DNA of 44,079 bases from Actinomycetota bacterium (GCA_016870515.1 VGBL01000016.1:1-44079); one strand, 5' to 3'. Numbered from the stretch's first letter, positions 1 to 7,997 are shown. Program-made: numbers and translations. Notes: generated from the letters alone by a model not told the origin.

Positions 1-1
1 G

Positions 2-397
2 CCCACCGGCTACGCCAGCATGATCCTTCTCGCTCTCGTGCCTCCGGCATGGAATCGCGTCATGGATCCGCGCGTGCTGGATCACTTCGATGGTGACATC
101 TCGCGCGCCAACGTCGCCCCGCACAAGCGGGAGCGCATCCTGCGGCGTTACCCGGCACCGCAGGCCGCGACGGCCGCGGCGCGCGCGAGCGAGGATCTCC
201 CGGGCTCGTTGCTCGTCGCCGAGGGACCCGTGGTCGCCACCTGCCCCGGGTGTGCCTACTCCTATGACGAGCGCCGCGGGGATCCGCGTGAGGGCTTCGC
301 CGCGGGGACGGCGTTCGCCTCGATCCCCGACACCTGGTGCTGCCCGGACTGCGGCGTGCGCGACAAGGTCGACTTCCTCGTTGCGCACGTGGGGTGA
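2..397 (+). CDS. alkB: Alkane 1-monooxygenase (AlkB)-rubredoxin fusion, C-terminal part
   Basis: The reading frame is already open at base 2, so the gene is cut by the window edge; only about 130 residues remain. The first 35 residues (GYASMILLALVPPAW, MDPRVLDHFDGD) match the end of the membrane di-iron alkane hydroxylase AlkB. After a linker of about 40 residues comes a rubredoxin domain: CPGC near residue 80, a YDE..GDP..GF..GT stretch, and CPDCG near residue 115. These four cysteines bind the iron that passes electrons to the hydroxylase. AlkB-rubredoxin fusions are known in actinobacteria; AlkB oxidises n-alkanes to 1-alkanols in the membrane. The glycine usually following the first CxxC is Ala here. 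The stop overlaps the GTG of the downstream TetR gene (GTGA). The histidine-rich AlkB core lies outside the window, so activity cannot be judged. Confidence 0.88.
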   Translation, partial: PTGYASMILLALVPPAWNRVMDPRVLDHFDGDISRANVAPHKRERILRRYPAPQAATAAARASEDLPGSLLVAEGPVVATCPGCAYSYDERRGDPREGFAAGTAFASIPDTWCCPDCGVRDKVDFLVAHVG

Positions 398-969
398 GCG
401 TGCCTGTCGCGCAGATGGCGACCGGTGAGCGGATTCTGGCCGCGGCCGCCCAGATGACTGCCGAGTCGGGATGGTCCGGCGTGACCATGGCCGCGCTTGC
501 CGAGCGCGTGGGCGTGAGCCGCCAGACGGTCTACAACGAGTGGGGTTCGCGTGATCGACTCGCAGAGGCGATGGTGCTCCGGGAGCTCGGAGCCTTCCTC
601 GATGAGGTCGATGCCGGCTTCGATGCTCACCCGGATGACCTTCAGGCGAGTGTCGCCGATGCCATCGGGCGCGTGCTCGGCCTGGCGCGTGTCAATCCGC
701 TCCTGCGCGCAATCGTCACCGCCACTCACGGAGCAGAGACCGAGCTCGTGCCGCTGCTCACCACGCGTGCCGATGTTGTCATCGCCGTGGCGAGCGAACG
801 CGTCCGTGATCGCCTCATCTGCTACCCCGGCGTTTGCAGCGAGAGTCTCGATGTCACGACCGACATGCTTGTGCGCACCGTGCTCAGTCATGTGATGCAG
901 CCATCTGCACAGTCTCAGGATGCGCCGGCCATGCTTGCGGCAGCGGTCGCTCGCCTGCTGGCGGACTGA
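394..969 (+). CDS. TetR-family regulator, probable regulator of the alkane hydroxylase
   Basis: This 191-residue protein has the length and layout of TetR repressors: an N-terminal helix-turn-helix (ERILAAAAQM, then TMAALAERVGVSRQTVYNEWGS, about residues 12-50) and a helical ligand-binding domain. The start is set at the GTG whose last bases overlap the alkB-rubredoxin stop (GTGA), which implies translational coupling; GTG at 400 or ATG at 415 are alternatives. A TetR gene directly after alkB and rubredoxin is the usual layout in alkane-degrading actinobacteria, so I infer that it represses this operon and responds to an alkane-derived ligand. No operator is visible because the promoter lies outside the window. 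Confidence 0.85.
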   Translation: MSVPVAQMATGERILAAAAQMTAESGWSGVTMAALAERVGVSRQTVYNEWGSRDRLAEAMVLRELGAFLDEVDAGFDAHPDDLQASVADAIGRVLGLARVNPLLRAIVTATHGAETELVPLLTTRADVVIAVASERVRDRLICYPGVCSESLDVTTDMLVRTVLSHVMQPSAQSQDAPAMLAAAVARLLAD

Positions 970-975
970 GCGAGC

Positions 976-2163
976 TCACGCGCGGATGACGGTGCCCTTG
1001 CGCAGGGGGACGAGCACGGGCAACTGGAGCAGCGCGACAACGGCCAGGATCACGTAGACCTGAGTCCATGAGCTGGCGGCGTCGAGCAGTGCACCGGCCA
1101 GGGCCGGCCCGACCGCGGCCAAGAGGTAGGTGATGGCGAAGGCCATGGCCGTGAGGCGTGCTGCGGACGGTGCGTCGAGGGAGAACTCGCTCAGCATCGA
1201 CAAGCCGATGGTGAAGCCGCCGGCATTGGAGAAGCCGAAGAGGAAGAGCACCAGTGCGGTGAGTAGTCCGGGCGTGTAGGCCAGGCTCACCAGGCACAGC
1301 GCCGTCACCACGACCGTGGCGGACCAGACGATCCGGCGTCCGGGGAGACGCTGAGCCAGCCCGGGCATGAGCAGGGCGGCGGCGATCTGCGAGGCAGTGA
1401 AGAGGCCGAAGAGCAGTCCGCCCTCCCCCGAGGTCCATCCGCGCTCGTCCAAGGACGGGGCGATCCAGGCCAGGGCGGTGTAGAAGACGACCGAGTTGAT
1501 GGCGAGGTACGCCGTCAGCGCCCATGCGAGCGGCTGCCGCCAGGGCAGTGAGCGCAGCGAGATGGCGCCGCCCGCGCGATCATCGGCGTGCCGGCGATAC
1601 GGGGTCTCCACCACCGTCCACAGTGCGACGGCGACGAGTGCGGGGATCGCCCACACGGCAAGGCCCCACTGCCAGGAGCCTGTCCACAGTGCGACGGGCA
1701 CGGTGAGCGCCGCGGCGAGGGCCGCACCAGTGAACATCGCAGCGGTCCACAGACCCGTGGCCGACCCTGTCGCGCTCGGCAACTTCTCGCGCACGAGGGC
1801 GGGCACCAGCCCGGAGGCGAGTGCGATGCCCAGCCCGCCGAGAAATGCGGTGACGAAGAGCACGATCGGGATCCCGGCCAGGAGGCGCCCCGCGCTCGCG
1901 ACCACCAGCAGGCCGAGGGCCAGCCAGACCGTCTGCGGTCGTCCGATGCGCTGCGCGACCCACGGCACGATGAGTGCCGCGAGGCCCATGACGATGACGG
2001 GAAGGGTCGTCAGCAGCCCGATCGTCGTATCGTTCCACCCCGTCTCCTGCTGGATCGTCAGTGTCAGCGGCGGGATCGAGGTGAGGACCGTCCGCAGATT
2101 GAGCGCGACGAGCGCAAGGGTGATGAGGAGCAGACACACAGGGGGTTGCGTGCGGCTCGACAC
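976..2163 (-). CDS. MFS exporter, CynX/NimT type
   Basis: The protein has 395 residues and about twelve hydrophobic segments. It begins with the ALNLRTVLTSIPPLTLTIQQ segment characteristic of the CynX/NimT branch of the major facilitator superfamily (cyanate and 2-nitroimidazole transporters). Known members move small anions or drugs; the substrate here cannot be told. The GTG start at 2163 lies six bases after a TAGTCT -10 box, which fits a leaderless transcript and fixes the start. The C-terminus ends with a short basic tail. The gene is convergent with the TetR gene and follows the damaged arsR on the same strand, with no visible functional link. Confidence 0.82.
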   Translation of the reverse strand: MSSRTQPPVCLLLITLALVALNLRTVLTSIPPLTLTIQQETGWNDTTIGLLTTLPVIVMGLAALIVPWVAQRIGRPQTVWLALGLLVVASAGRLLAGIPIVLFVTAFLGGLGIALASGLVPALVREKLPSATGSATGLWTAAMFTGAALAAALTVPVALWTGSWQWGLAVWAIPALVAVALWTVVETPYRRHADDRAGGAISLRSLPWRQPLAWALTAYLAINSVVFYTALAWIAPSLDERGWTSGEGGLLFGLFTASQIAAALLMPGLAQRLPGRRIVWSATVVVTALCLVSLAYTPGLLTALVLFLFGFSNAGGFTIGLSMLSEFSLDAPSAARLTAMAFAITYLLAAVGPALAGALLDAASSWTQVYVILAVVALLQLPVLVPLRKGTVIRA

Positions 2164-2169
2164 CGGCCG

Positions 2170-2175
2170 AGACTA
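2170..2175 (-). promoter_or_regulatory. -10 box of leaderless promoter for the MFS gene
   Basis: TAGTCT on the minus strand, followed by exactly six bases and the GTG at 2163. This matches the TANNNT-N6-start arrangement seen at many genes in this window. No clear -35 box. Confidence 0.5.
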
Positions 2176-2187
2176 CTCCTGCGTTAT

Positions 2188-2506
2188 CTAGGTGAGGACG
2201 GAGCCGAGCTCGGCCAGTCGGGTGCGCTTGAGTGAGTACCACGTCCAGTAGCCCTGCTTGTGTCCCTCGACGATGCCCGCCTGTGCGGGTCGGCGCAGAT
2301 GGTGACTCACGGTGGGCTGGCTCAGCCCGACGGCCTCGGTGATGTCAGCGACACATGCGGAGCACTGCGGCTCGGAGCGCAGGAATGCCAGGATCCTCAG
2401 GCGCGCGGGGTCGGCGACAGCCTTGAGCAATTTAGCGAGTTCCTCCGAGGCTTGACGATCGATCGGCTGGCCCAGGCCCGCGGGGCAGCAGGCGGGGCCT
2501 CGGCAT
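2188..2506 (-). pseudogene. arsR: ArsR-family metalloregulator, frameshifted near its start
   Basis: The main frame encodes a winged-helix ArsR/SmtB repressor: ELAKLLKAVADPARLRILAF, the cysteine-containing CSACVADITEAV, the recognition helix LSQPTVSHHL and the wing WTWYSL. The homology continues upstream of the first in-frame start (TTG 2430) into a segment with a Cys-Cys-Pro motif. Paired N-terminal cysteines plus the Cys in ACVADI are the arsenite-binding set of the actinobacterial ArsR type. No ATG or GTG precedes this segment in frame before a TGA at 2533-2535. The ATG at 2504-2506 would give MPGPACCPAG if one base (T at 2500) were removed. The gene therefore looks inactivated by a one-base insertion, unless this is a sequencing error or translation starts at TTG. 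Confidence 0.7.
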
Positions 2507-2708
2507 GGCGGGGATCTGCATCCTCGCGCTGATCATCACGCAGGTCTTCCAGATCGAGCCCGCGGGCAAGTCGCTGGACGAGATCTCCGGGCGCACGCTG
2601 TCGGGCCTCAAGGCCCGCCCGACGCCCCCGTTGGCCCCATCGCTCTGCCGGGCGACGCCGAGGACGACCGCGGTGATTACTGAAGCGAAGCGCTGTCCAC
2701 ACGCATAG
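2496..2708 (+). pseudogene. Possible MFS transporter C-terminal remnant
   Basis: The plus-strand frame reads GLGMAGICILALIITQVF followed by EPAGKSLDEISG. A last transmembrane helix ending in E..GKSL.EI is typical of the C-terminus of sugar-porter-like MFS proteins. The rest of the transporter is absent and the frame continues into low-complexity sequence. It overlaps the damaged 5' end of arsR on the other strand, as expected of a deletion scar. The assignment is tentative; the remainder of 2710-2779 shows nothing recognisable. Confidence 0.35.
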
Positions 2709-2779
2709 ATAAGGTCATCAGTCGTCCGAGCCATGGGATGACTCTGGGTGGGCTTGCGACCGTGCCGATGGATCAGGAC

Positions 2780-3223
2780 TTAGGACATGGTCACCGTCAC
2801 GGCACGTGACCGGATTCTGGGCTGCTCGGTGTGGTCATTTTCGGAGAAGATCGCATAGATGCGGTAGGTCTTTCCGGGCTTGAGTCGCCCGGGATCGCTC
2901 CAGTCGGTGAGGCCGTTGCCGGTCCACCCGATATAGCGCACCTTGCCGGTGTCGGTGTCCTTCGCGTAAATGTGGGCGTGGCCTTCCCCGGCGACGTTGG
3001 GCGCCCCGGCGTCTGACACCTTGACGTAGGTGAAGCCCTTGGGGGTGACGGTGAATTTCACCTGGCCGGTCGATGCCTTGACGCGGTCGACTTTCAGGGA
3101 GAGGGAGTAGTCCGCGCGCTCGCTGCTGCTGGCGTGATGGCCGTCGGAGGCAATCGCGACGGTGGTCGGCAGGGCGAGCGAGGCAATCAGCACGGGCACG
3201 ACGAATCTAGTTAGTAAGCGCAT
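2780..3223 (-). CDS. Small secreted protein of unknown function
   Basis: This protein of 147 residues begins with a Sec signal peptide (MRLLTRFVVPVLIASLALP, cleavage probably after AIA near residue 24) and continues with a polar, probably beta-rich domain containing GEGHAHIYAKDTDTGK and FSENDHTEQPR. The histidines (GHH, GHAH, NDHTE) could bind a metal, but this is only a suggestion. A longer frame begins at 3256, but the ATG at 3223 is preferred because it starts the signal peptide and sits six bases after a TATCGT -10 box. I do not recognise the family. Confidence 0.7.
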   Translation of the reverse strand: MRLLTRFVVPVLIASLALPTTVAIASDGHHASSSERADYSLSLKVDRVKASTGQVKFTVTPKGFTYVKVSDAGAPNVAGEGHAHIYAKDTDTGKVRYIGWTGNGLTDWSDPGRLKPGKTYRIYAIFSENDHTEQPRIRSRAVTVTMS

Positions 3224-3229
3224 AACACA

Positions 3230-3235
3230 ACGATA
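3230..3235 (-). promoter_or_regulatory. -10 box of leaderless promoter for the secreted protein
   Basis: TATCGT on the minus strand, six bases before the ATG at 3223. Confidence 0.5.
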
Positions 3236-3273
3236 CACGCCAGTGGGGAGAGCCACTTCTTTGGGCGATATGG

Positions 3274-3739
3274 TCAGGCCAAGGCCACGAGGGTGCCAGC
3301 GAAGACCTGCCAGGCCCGGGTCGATTTAGCCACCAGGCGCAAGATGATGTAGGCCGACTCCCCGCGGAGGTAATTGGCCCACTTCCCGACGGGCTCGTAC
3401 TGCAGGTACTGCACCAGCGCGAAGCAGTTGAAGAGCATGAACGGCGAAAGGATGATGCCACGGACAAAGCCAGGGTTTTTGATTGCCGCTCGCCAACCCG
3501 GGGGAGATCACGAAGATCACGATGATGATCCACGGCACGATCCCTGCGATGTAGCCTGGACAGACGGGCAGCAGCCCGCCACCGGGCTGGACGTACTTCT
3601 CCTGGAGTCAGCCGAAGAGGACCATCGAGACGTTGACGCCGAAGAATGCGATGATCGCGGCCACGTCAAAGATGCCGACGATCTGGGCGATGAGCACGAT
3701 CATGATTAAGGAAGTGAGGGAGTACTCCAAGTGGGGCCA
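3274..3739 (-). pseudogene. Decayed second copy of heliorhodopsin
   Basis: This segment matches the intact heliorhodopsin at 10710-11498 closely; in one stretch of about 107 bases (near 3623-3730) roughly nine of ten bases are identical by eye. It begins near the EYSL motif of helix 3, so helices 1 and 2 are missing. At 3608-3610 the Trp codon of FGWLQEK has become TGA. Around 3470-3510 the frame is lost. The retinal-binding lysine of the last helix is still present (RLVAKSTRAWQ), and the frame closes with its own TGA at 3274-3276. It cannot make a rhodopsin. Its orientation matches the intact copy, and the two flank the glutamine-synthetase cluster. Confidence 0.85.
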
Positions 3740-3967
3740 CTCCAGGGCGAGAGCCCGAGAGGGCGTTTCTATTTGGGAAACCTCCACGGCAGGGGGGTGG
3801 TCAGGTGGCGTCAAGGCGTCCTGCGACGGGCCTGACTGGACTTGCCTCAACGACGGTGAAGGTCTTGGCCACGGTGGGGCATTCCGCGACGATCTACCAT
3901 TGGAGAGTTCATCAGCCTTGTCGACATAGTCGGATGGCTCTGGGCTGGGGCATAAGAGGCGGTCAGC
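3740..3967. other. Intergenic stretch before the SDR gene
   Basis: No intact gene is visible. A short plus-strand frame ending at a TAA (3953-3955) reads TIGEFISLVDIVGWLWAGA, which resembles the last helix of a membrane transporter and may be another remnant. No convincing promoter box was found for the SDR; a purine-rich AGAGGCGG lies a few bases before its ATG. Confidence 0.3.
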
Positions 3968-4729
3968 ATGATCATCAGCCACGAGGGCAGGGTGGCCCTC
4001 ATCACGGGAGCGGGCTCGGGCATTGGCCGCGCCATCACGCTGCGCCTCGCCGGCGACGGTGCGCGAGTGGCGGTGGTCGACGTCAAAGCGGATGCCGCCC
4101 AAGCCACGGTGCATCTGGTCGAGCAGGTGGGAGGCACTGCCATCGCCCTCACGGCCGATGTGCGCGACCGGGCTCAGGTGAGCAGGGCAGTGGAGGACAC
4201 CGTCGCACAACTCGGCCGCCTCGACCTGCTGGCTAATAACGCCGGCGTGGTTCGTATGGCGAACTTCGAGAACCTCACCGACGATGAATGGGACTTCGTG
4301 GTCGATGTCAACCTCAAGGGCCAGTTCATCGTCGGTCAGTTGGCGTCACGAGCGATGACGGCCGGCGGTGCCATCGTCAACCTCGCGACCATCGAGTCGG
4401 AGGTCGTGGTGTCATCGTCGGGTAGCTGCCAGCCGCACTACAACGCTTCCAAGGGTGGCGTCACCATGCTGACCAAGGCGATGGCTGTCGAACTCTCCGC
4501 CAAGGGCATCAGGGTCAACGCCGTCGCCCCCGGGCCGATCAATACGGGGTTCGCCGGCGGTGACATCACCAGCCCCGAGGCGATGGCCTTCATAGGCCAG
4601 CGGGTGCTCGTGCACCGGGTCGGTGAGCCCGAGGACGTTGCCAACCTGGTGTCGTTCCTGCTCTCCGACCAGGCTTCCTTCATCGACGGGGTGCAGATCC
4701 CCATTGACGGTGGTTGGCTGACGCGATGA
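3968..4729 (+). CDS. Short-chain dehydrogenase/reductase
   Basis: A classical SDR of 253 residues. It has the NAD(P)-binding TGAGSGIG motif (residues 14-21), an Asp after beta-2 (VVDVK) that favours NAD, the NNAG motif (LLANNAGVV), a catalytic Ser region, YNASKGG with the catalytic Tyr and Lys, and a C-terminal DGGWLTR close to the family end. The substrate is unknown. It is the first gene of a plus-strand cluster and its stop overlaps the ATG of the glutamine-synthetase-like gene (ATGA), so the two are probably co-translated. It most likely oxidises or reduces an alcohol or aldehyde intermediate of the same pathway. Confidence 0.85.
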   Translation: MIISHEGRVALITGAGSGIGRAITLRLAGDGARVAVVDVKADAAQATVHLVEQVGGTAIALTADVRDRAQVSRAVEDTVAQLGRLDLLANNAGVVRMANFENLTDDEWDFVVDVNLKGQFIVGQLASRAMTAGGAIVNLATIESEVVVSSSGSCQPHYNASKGGVTMLTKAMAVELSAKGIRVNAVAPGPINTGFAGGDITSPEAMAFIGQRVLVHRVGEPEDVANLVSFLLSDQASFIDGVQIPIDGGWLTR

Positions 4730-6096
4730 CGGGCACGCTGACACTTGATGACCTGCACCAGCGGGGATATGACACGGTCATCGTTGCTGCGCCGGATATG
4801 CATGGCCGGCTCATCGGCAAGCGCCTCACGCCGCGCAAACTGGAGGAGTTCCAGCACCACGGCATCGGAGTGTCGTCCTGCACCTTCAGCTGGGACCTGC
4901 CGCAGGACATCGGCCTGCAGGTGCCCTATACGGGCTGGCACAGCGGCTGGCGGGACTTCCTGCTTATGCCCGACCTGTCCACCATGGTTCCGGCGGCCTG
5001 GCTCGAGCGCACCGCCATCGTCATGAGCGACATCGTCGAGGAGCATGACCATTCGCCGGTGGAGGTCACTCCCCGGCGCATCCTTCAGCGACAGGTCCGG
5101 GCCCTCGCCGATGAGGGGCTGGAGGCTGCCGTGGCAACCGAACTCGAGTTCCACCTCTACCGAGACGGCTACGACGACCTGCGCGCCCGGGGCTACCGCG
5201 ATCGTCACCCGACGACCATCATTCACGCCGACTACACCGTGCAGCAGGTCGATGCGTGGGAGCCGTTCTTCCGGCGCCTGCGCAACGCGCTCGACGCGAG
5301 TGGCCTCGATGTCGAGATGAGCCAGGGCGAGTGGGGCCTGGGCCAGTGGGAGATCAATCTCGCCTACGGCGACCCGGTGGGCATGTGCGATCGGCACTCC
5401 ATCTTCAAGCTCGCGGTGAAGGATGTGGCCGCGCAGGCGGGCATGTCGGCGACGTTCATGCCCAAGCCCACGGCAGGTCAGGTCGGCTCCTCGTGCCACG
5501 TGCACCTGTCCCTCAAGGGGCACCGTGGGGAGACGGACGAGCAGCGCTATCCGTTCTGGTCGGCCCGGGCGCCGCACCATATGAGCCCACGGATGCTGCA
5601 TGCGATCGGCGGCATCCTCGAGCATGGCGCTGACTTCATGGCGTTCTACGCCCCGACCATCAACTCCTATCGGCGCACGAACTCCAGTGAGTTCGCCGGC
5701 CGCGGGGCCTCCTGGGGATTCGACAACCGCACGGTGTCGTGCCGGGTGCTGGGCAACTCGCCGACGTCGATTCGCGCGGAGTGGCGCGTGCCCGGCGCCG
5801 ATGTGAATCCCTATCTGGTCGTGGCCGGTCTCCTCGCGTCGATACGAGACGGCATGGCGCGCGAAGTCAGCCCGGGTGCTCCTGTCGAGGGTGATGCCTA
5901 TACGCAGGACGTGTCGATGCGCTTCCCGACGCACCTGGGTCTGGCGGCCGACGCCCTGGCCGCTAGTCAGTTCGCTGTGCGCGAGCTGGGGCCGGACGTC
6001 GTCGAGCAGTACTCGCTCGCTGCGCAATGGGAGTGGAGCACGTTCCAGGAGGCGGTCACCGACTGGGAACTTGACCGCTACTACGAGAACATCTAG
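4726..6096 (+). CDS. Glutamine-synthetase-like gamma-glutamyl ligase (GlnA3/PuuA type)
   Basis: The protein has 456 residues and the glutamine synthetase fold: an N-terminal beta-grasp part, then metal- and ATP-site motifs ELEFHLY, GEWGLGQWEIN, GSSCHVHLSL and the C-terminal RVPGADVNPYL. The NSYRRTNSSEFAGRGASWG and DNRT segments are of the GlnA3/GlnA4/PuuA branch rather than housekeeping GlnA, and there is no adenylylation loop. Members ligate glutamate to polyamines or other amines using ATP. The ATG at 4726 overlaps the SDR stop; ATG 4714 is a less likely start. An aldehyde dehydrogenase gene follows after 21 bases, as in putrescine-type (Puu) routes. The substrate is inferred, not shown. 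Confidence 0.85.
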   Translation: MTGTLTLDDLHQRGYDTVIVAAPDMHGRLIGKRLTPRKLEEFQHHGIGVSSCTFSWDLPQDIGLQVPYTGWHSGWRDFLLMPDLSTMVPAAWLERTAIVMSDIVEEHDHSPVEVTPRRILQRQVRALADEGLEAAVATELEFHLYRDGYDDLRARGYRDRHPTTIIHADYTVQQVDAWEPFFRRLRNALDASGLDVEMSQGEWGLGQWEINLAYGDPVGMCDRHSIFKLAVKDVAAQAGMSATFMPKPTAGQVGSSCHVHLSLKGHRGETDEQRYPFWSARAPHHMSPRMLHAIGGILEHGADFMAFYAPTINSYRRTNSSEFAGRGASWGFDNRTVSCRVLGNSPTSIRAEWRVPGADVNPYLVVAGLLASIRDGMAREVSPGAPVEGDAYTQDVSMRFPTHLGLAADALAASQFAVRELGPDVVEQYSLAAQWEWSTFQEAVTDWELDRYYENI

Positions 6097-6117
6097 TGGC
6101 CGGGGCAGGGAGCATTC

Positions 6118-7581
6118 GTGAGTAGCAGCGAAGGGCTGGTCCTGCGGCAGGTCGACCGCATCGGCGGCGAGCAGGTGGCGCCGGCCGGCACCCTTTCCGA
6201 CTGGCTGTGCGATCCGTCGACCGGGGAGCTCGTCGTGCAGATGGCTGCCACCGACCTGGCATCGGTTGAGCGCGCTATCGCTATCGCGGACGCCATTGAC
6301 CGGTCCGGCATCTGGTGCGATCTGTCCGTTGACGTGCGCTGCGCCTACCTTGAGGTGATCGCCGACCAGCTCGAGCCGCTTGCCGACATGGTGGGCCGGG
6401 TTGAGTCGCTCACCACCGGGGTGCCGATCTCGATCGCCCGGGCTTTCGGCGGCTCATTGGCCGGCAATTTCCGTGATGCCGCGGCGCTGCTACGCCAGGG
6501 CTGGGCGCACGCCGAGCTCGGCGAAGCCGATCGACCTGTCCAACTCCTGCGCATCCCCTGGGGCCCGACCGCCATCCTCGTCCCCTTCAACGCGCCTGCC
6601 GGTCAGGCGGCGAAGAAGGTTGCCTACGCCCTGGCCGCGGGCGCTCCGGTCATCCTCAAGCCGACCGAGCACGGTCCCTTCGGCTGCAATCTGCTCGCCG
6701 ATGCGATCGACGCGGCATGCTTGCCGCCCGGCGTCTTCCAGATGGTGCACGGCGGTCCCGAGGTCGGCCGCGCGCTGACGACCGACCCCCGCATCCGAGC
6801 GGTCGTCTTCACGGGCGGAGTCGAGATCGGTCGCGCCATAGCGCGTGCGGCCGCGGAGGACTTCAAGGCACTGCAGCTCGAGCTGGGCGGCAACAACCCC
6901 GTCATCGTCCGTGACGACGCGAATGTCGAGTCGACGGCCGCTGCCATCGCCGCAGGCATGATCAAGCTCAACGGCCAGTGGTGCGAGGCCCCCGGCAAGG
7001 TCCTGGTGGCGCGTTCGCTACACGATGACCTGGTCGCCGCGCTCCTTGGACACCTCGGCGGCTACCGCATCGGTGCACATGACGATGAGGAGACCCAGGT
7101 GGGACCGCTGTCCTACGAGGGACATCGCACCCGACTCGACGCCCAGGTGGGGGCACTCGTCGATGCGGGCGCCAAGGTGCTCGTTGCGGGCTCAGAGCCG
7201 GATTCGGGCGGATGGTTCTGGGCTCCGCGCGTGATCGTGGGAGCCGATCCGCAGGATGCGATCGAGGAGATGTTCGGCCCGGTAGTGACCGTGCATGCCG
7301 TTGATTCCGACGCCGAGGCCCTTGAGCTGGCTAACGCGAGCCCCTACGGGCTGGCCGCCTACGTCTTCGGTGCCGACATCCCGGCCGCGATGGCCGTGGG
7401 TCGCGCGATGCGATTCGGGGAGGTCAAGATCAACGGCACGAGCCTGCTCGACATGAGTCCCTCGTCGGCGCAGAGCTTCTGGCGCAACAGCGGGATCGGC
7501 GGCCATGGCGACACGGACGTCTTCCGGTTCTTCTACGGGACGCAGATCGTGGGCATGGACCGTCCCGGCCTGCCCATATGA
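6118..7581 (+). CDS. NAD(P)-dependent aldehyde dehydrogenase
   Basis: The protein has 487 residues, the normal length for the ALDH superfamily. It carries the nucleotide-binding GPTAILVPFNAPAG and ILKPTEHGP segments, the general-base Glu255 in LELGG and the catalytic Cys289 in GQWCEA; the 34-residue spacing is that of active enzymes. The late EMFGPVVTVH motif is also present. It would oxidise an aldehyde to the acid, for example a gamma-glutamyl-aminoaldehyde made downstream of the neighbouring ligase (inference). The GTG start follows a GGGAG-like ribosome site, 21 bases after the ligase gene. Confidence 0.87.
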   Translation: MSSSEGLVLRQVDRIGGEQVAPAGTLSDWLCDPSTGELVVQMAATDLASVERAIAIADAIDRSGIWCDLSVDVRCAYLEVIADQLEPLADMVGRVESLTTGVPISIARAFGGSLAGNFRDAAALLRQGWAHAELGEADRPVQLLRIPWGPTAILVPFNAPAGQAAKKVAYALAAGAPVILKPTEHGPFGCNLLADAIDAACLPPGVFQMVHGGPEVGRALTTDPRIRAVVFTGGVEIGRAIARAAAEDFKALQLELGGNNPVIVRDDANVESTAAAIAAGMIKLNGQWCEAPGKVLVARSLHDDLVAALLGHLGGYRIGAHDDEETQVGPLSYEGHRTRLDAQVGALVDAGAKVLVAGSEPDSGGWFWAPRVIVGADPQDAIEEMFGPVVTVHAVDSDAEALELANASPYGLAAYVFGADIPAAMAVGRAMRFGEVKINGTSLLDMSPSSAQSFWRNSGIGGHGDTDVFRFFYGTQIVGMDRPGLPI

Positions 7582-7651
7582 GGGCACACGTTGCCGTGAA
7601 CCGTCCCAAACGAGTGCCACGCGGGCGAGACCTCTCCTAGGGCCCACCTAA

Positions 7652-7810
7652 GAATGTTACGCCGTAGTAGAGGTGGCATGGCGCATGCAGGAAGACGGCG
7701 ACGTCCTCGTCACCAGTGCTGTGATCGACGGGATGACGGTGCTGCGACCGTGCATCACGAACTTCAGGACGACAGACGCGGACATCGATGCGCTCCCAGC
7801 CCAGCACTGA
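7652..7810 (+). pseudogene. Remnant of a PLP-dependent amino acid decarboxylase (C-terminus)
   Basis: A short frame bounded by a TAA at 7649-7651 and the TGA at 7808-7810 reads VLVTSAVIDGMTVLRPCI followed by TNFRTTDADIDAL. This is the typical ending of group II pyridoxal-phosphate decarboxylases (aromatic amino acid or diaminobutyrate decarboxylase type). Everything before it, including the lysine that binds the cofactor, is missing. It is a fossil of a gene once at the end of the gamma-glutamyl-amine cluster, where an amine-producing decarboxylase would fit. Confidence 0.65.
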
Positions 7811-7824
7811 CAGGCCACCCGCGC

Positions 7825-7926
7825 TCAGCGCCCATGGGCGAGCGTCGCGAGCGGGATGTCGGTTCGCCCGGTTTCCTGACCGGAAGCCGCCCACTCGGTG
7901 TCGCCGTGACGCAGCAGCCAGAGTGA
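7825..7926 (-). pseudogene. Remnant of a histidine phosphatase (N-terminus)
   Basis: On the minus strand, from about 7923 down to a TGA at 7825-7827, the frame reads LWLLRHGDTEW and then TGRTDIPL. This is the start of the phosphoglycerate-mutase-like histidine phosphatase family, with the catalytic RHG motif. About thirty residues remain and no start codon is in place. It faces the decarboxylase remnant end to end. The stretch 7930-7990 shows nothing else. Confidence 0.6.
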
Positions 7927-7991
7927 TCCGCGCGCGTAGGAAGGAATGCCGCGTCCCTACTAGCGCTGCGGATATCACGGGCCGCCAGCAC

Positions 7992-7997
7992 TAGGGT
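7992..7997 (+). promoter_or_regulatory. -10 box of leaderless promoter for aconitase X
   Basis: TAGGGT, six bases (GGGCGG) before the ATG at 8004. No good -35 box. Confidence 0.55.

Noticed and set aside
3608-4210. 200-codon minus-strand frame ending in rhodopsin-like sequence
   Set aside because: Only its last 40 or so residues are meaningful; they belong to the heliorhodopsin pseudogene and the rest is antisense of the SDR gene.
4438-6027. Open frame of 529 codons on the minus strand opposite the glutamine-synthetase-like gene
   Set aside because: It is the antisense of a clear glutamine-synthetase-family gene, has no family motifs and is explained by the GC-rich third positions of the real gene.
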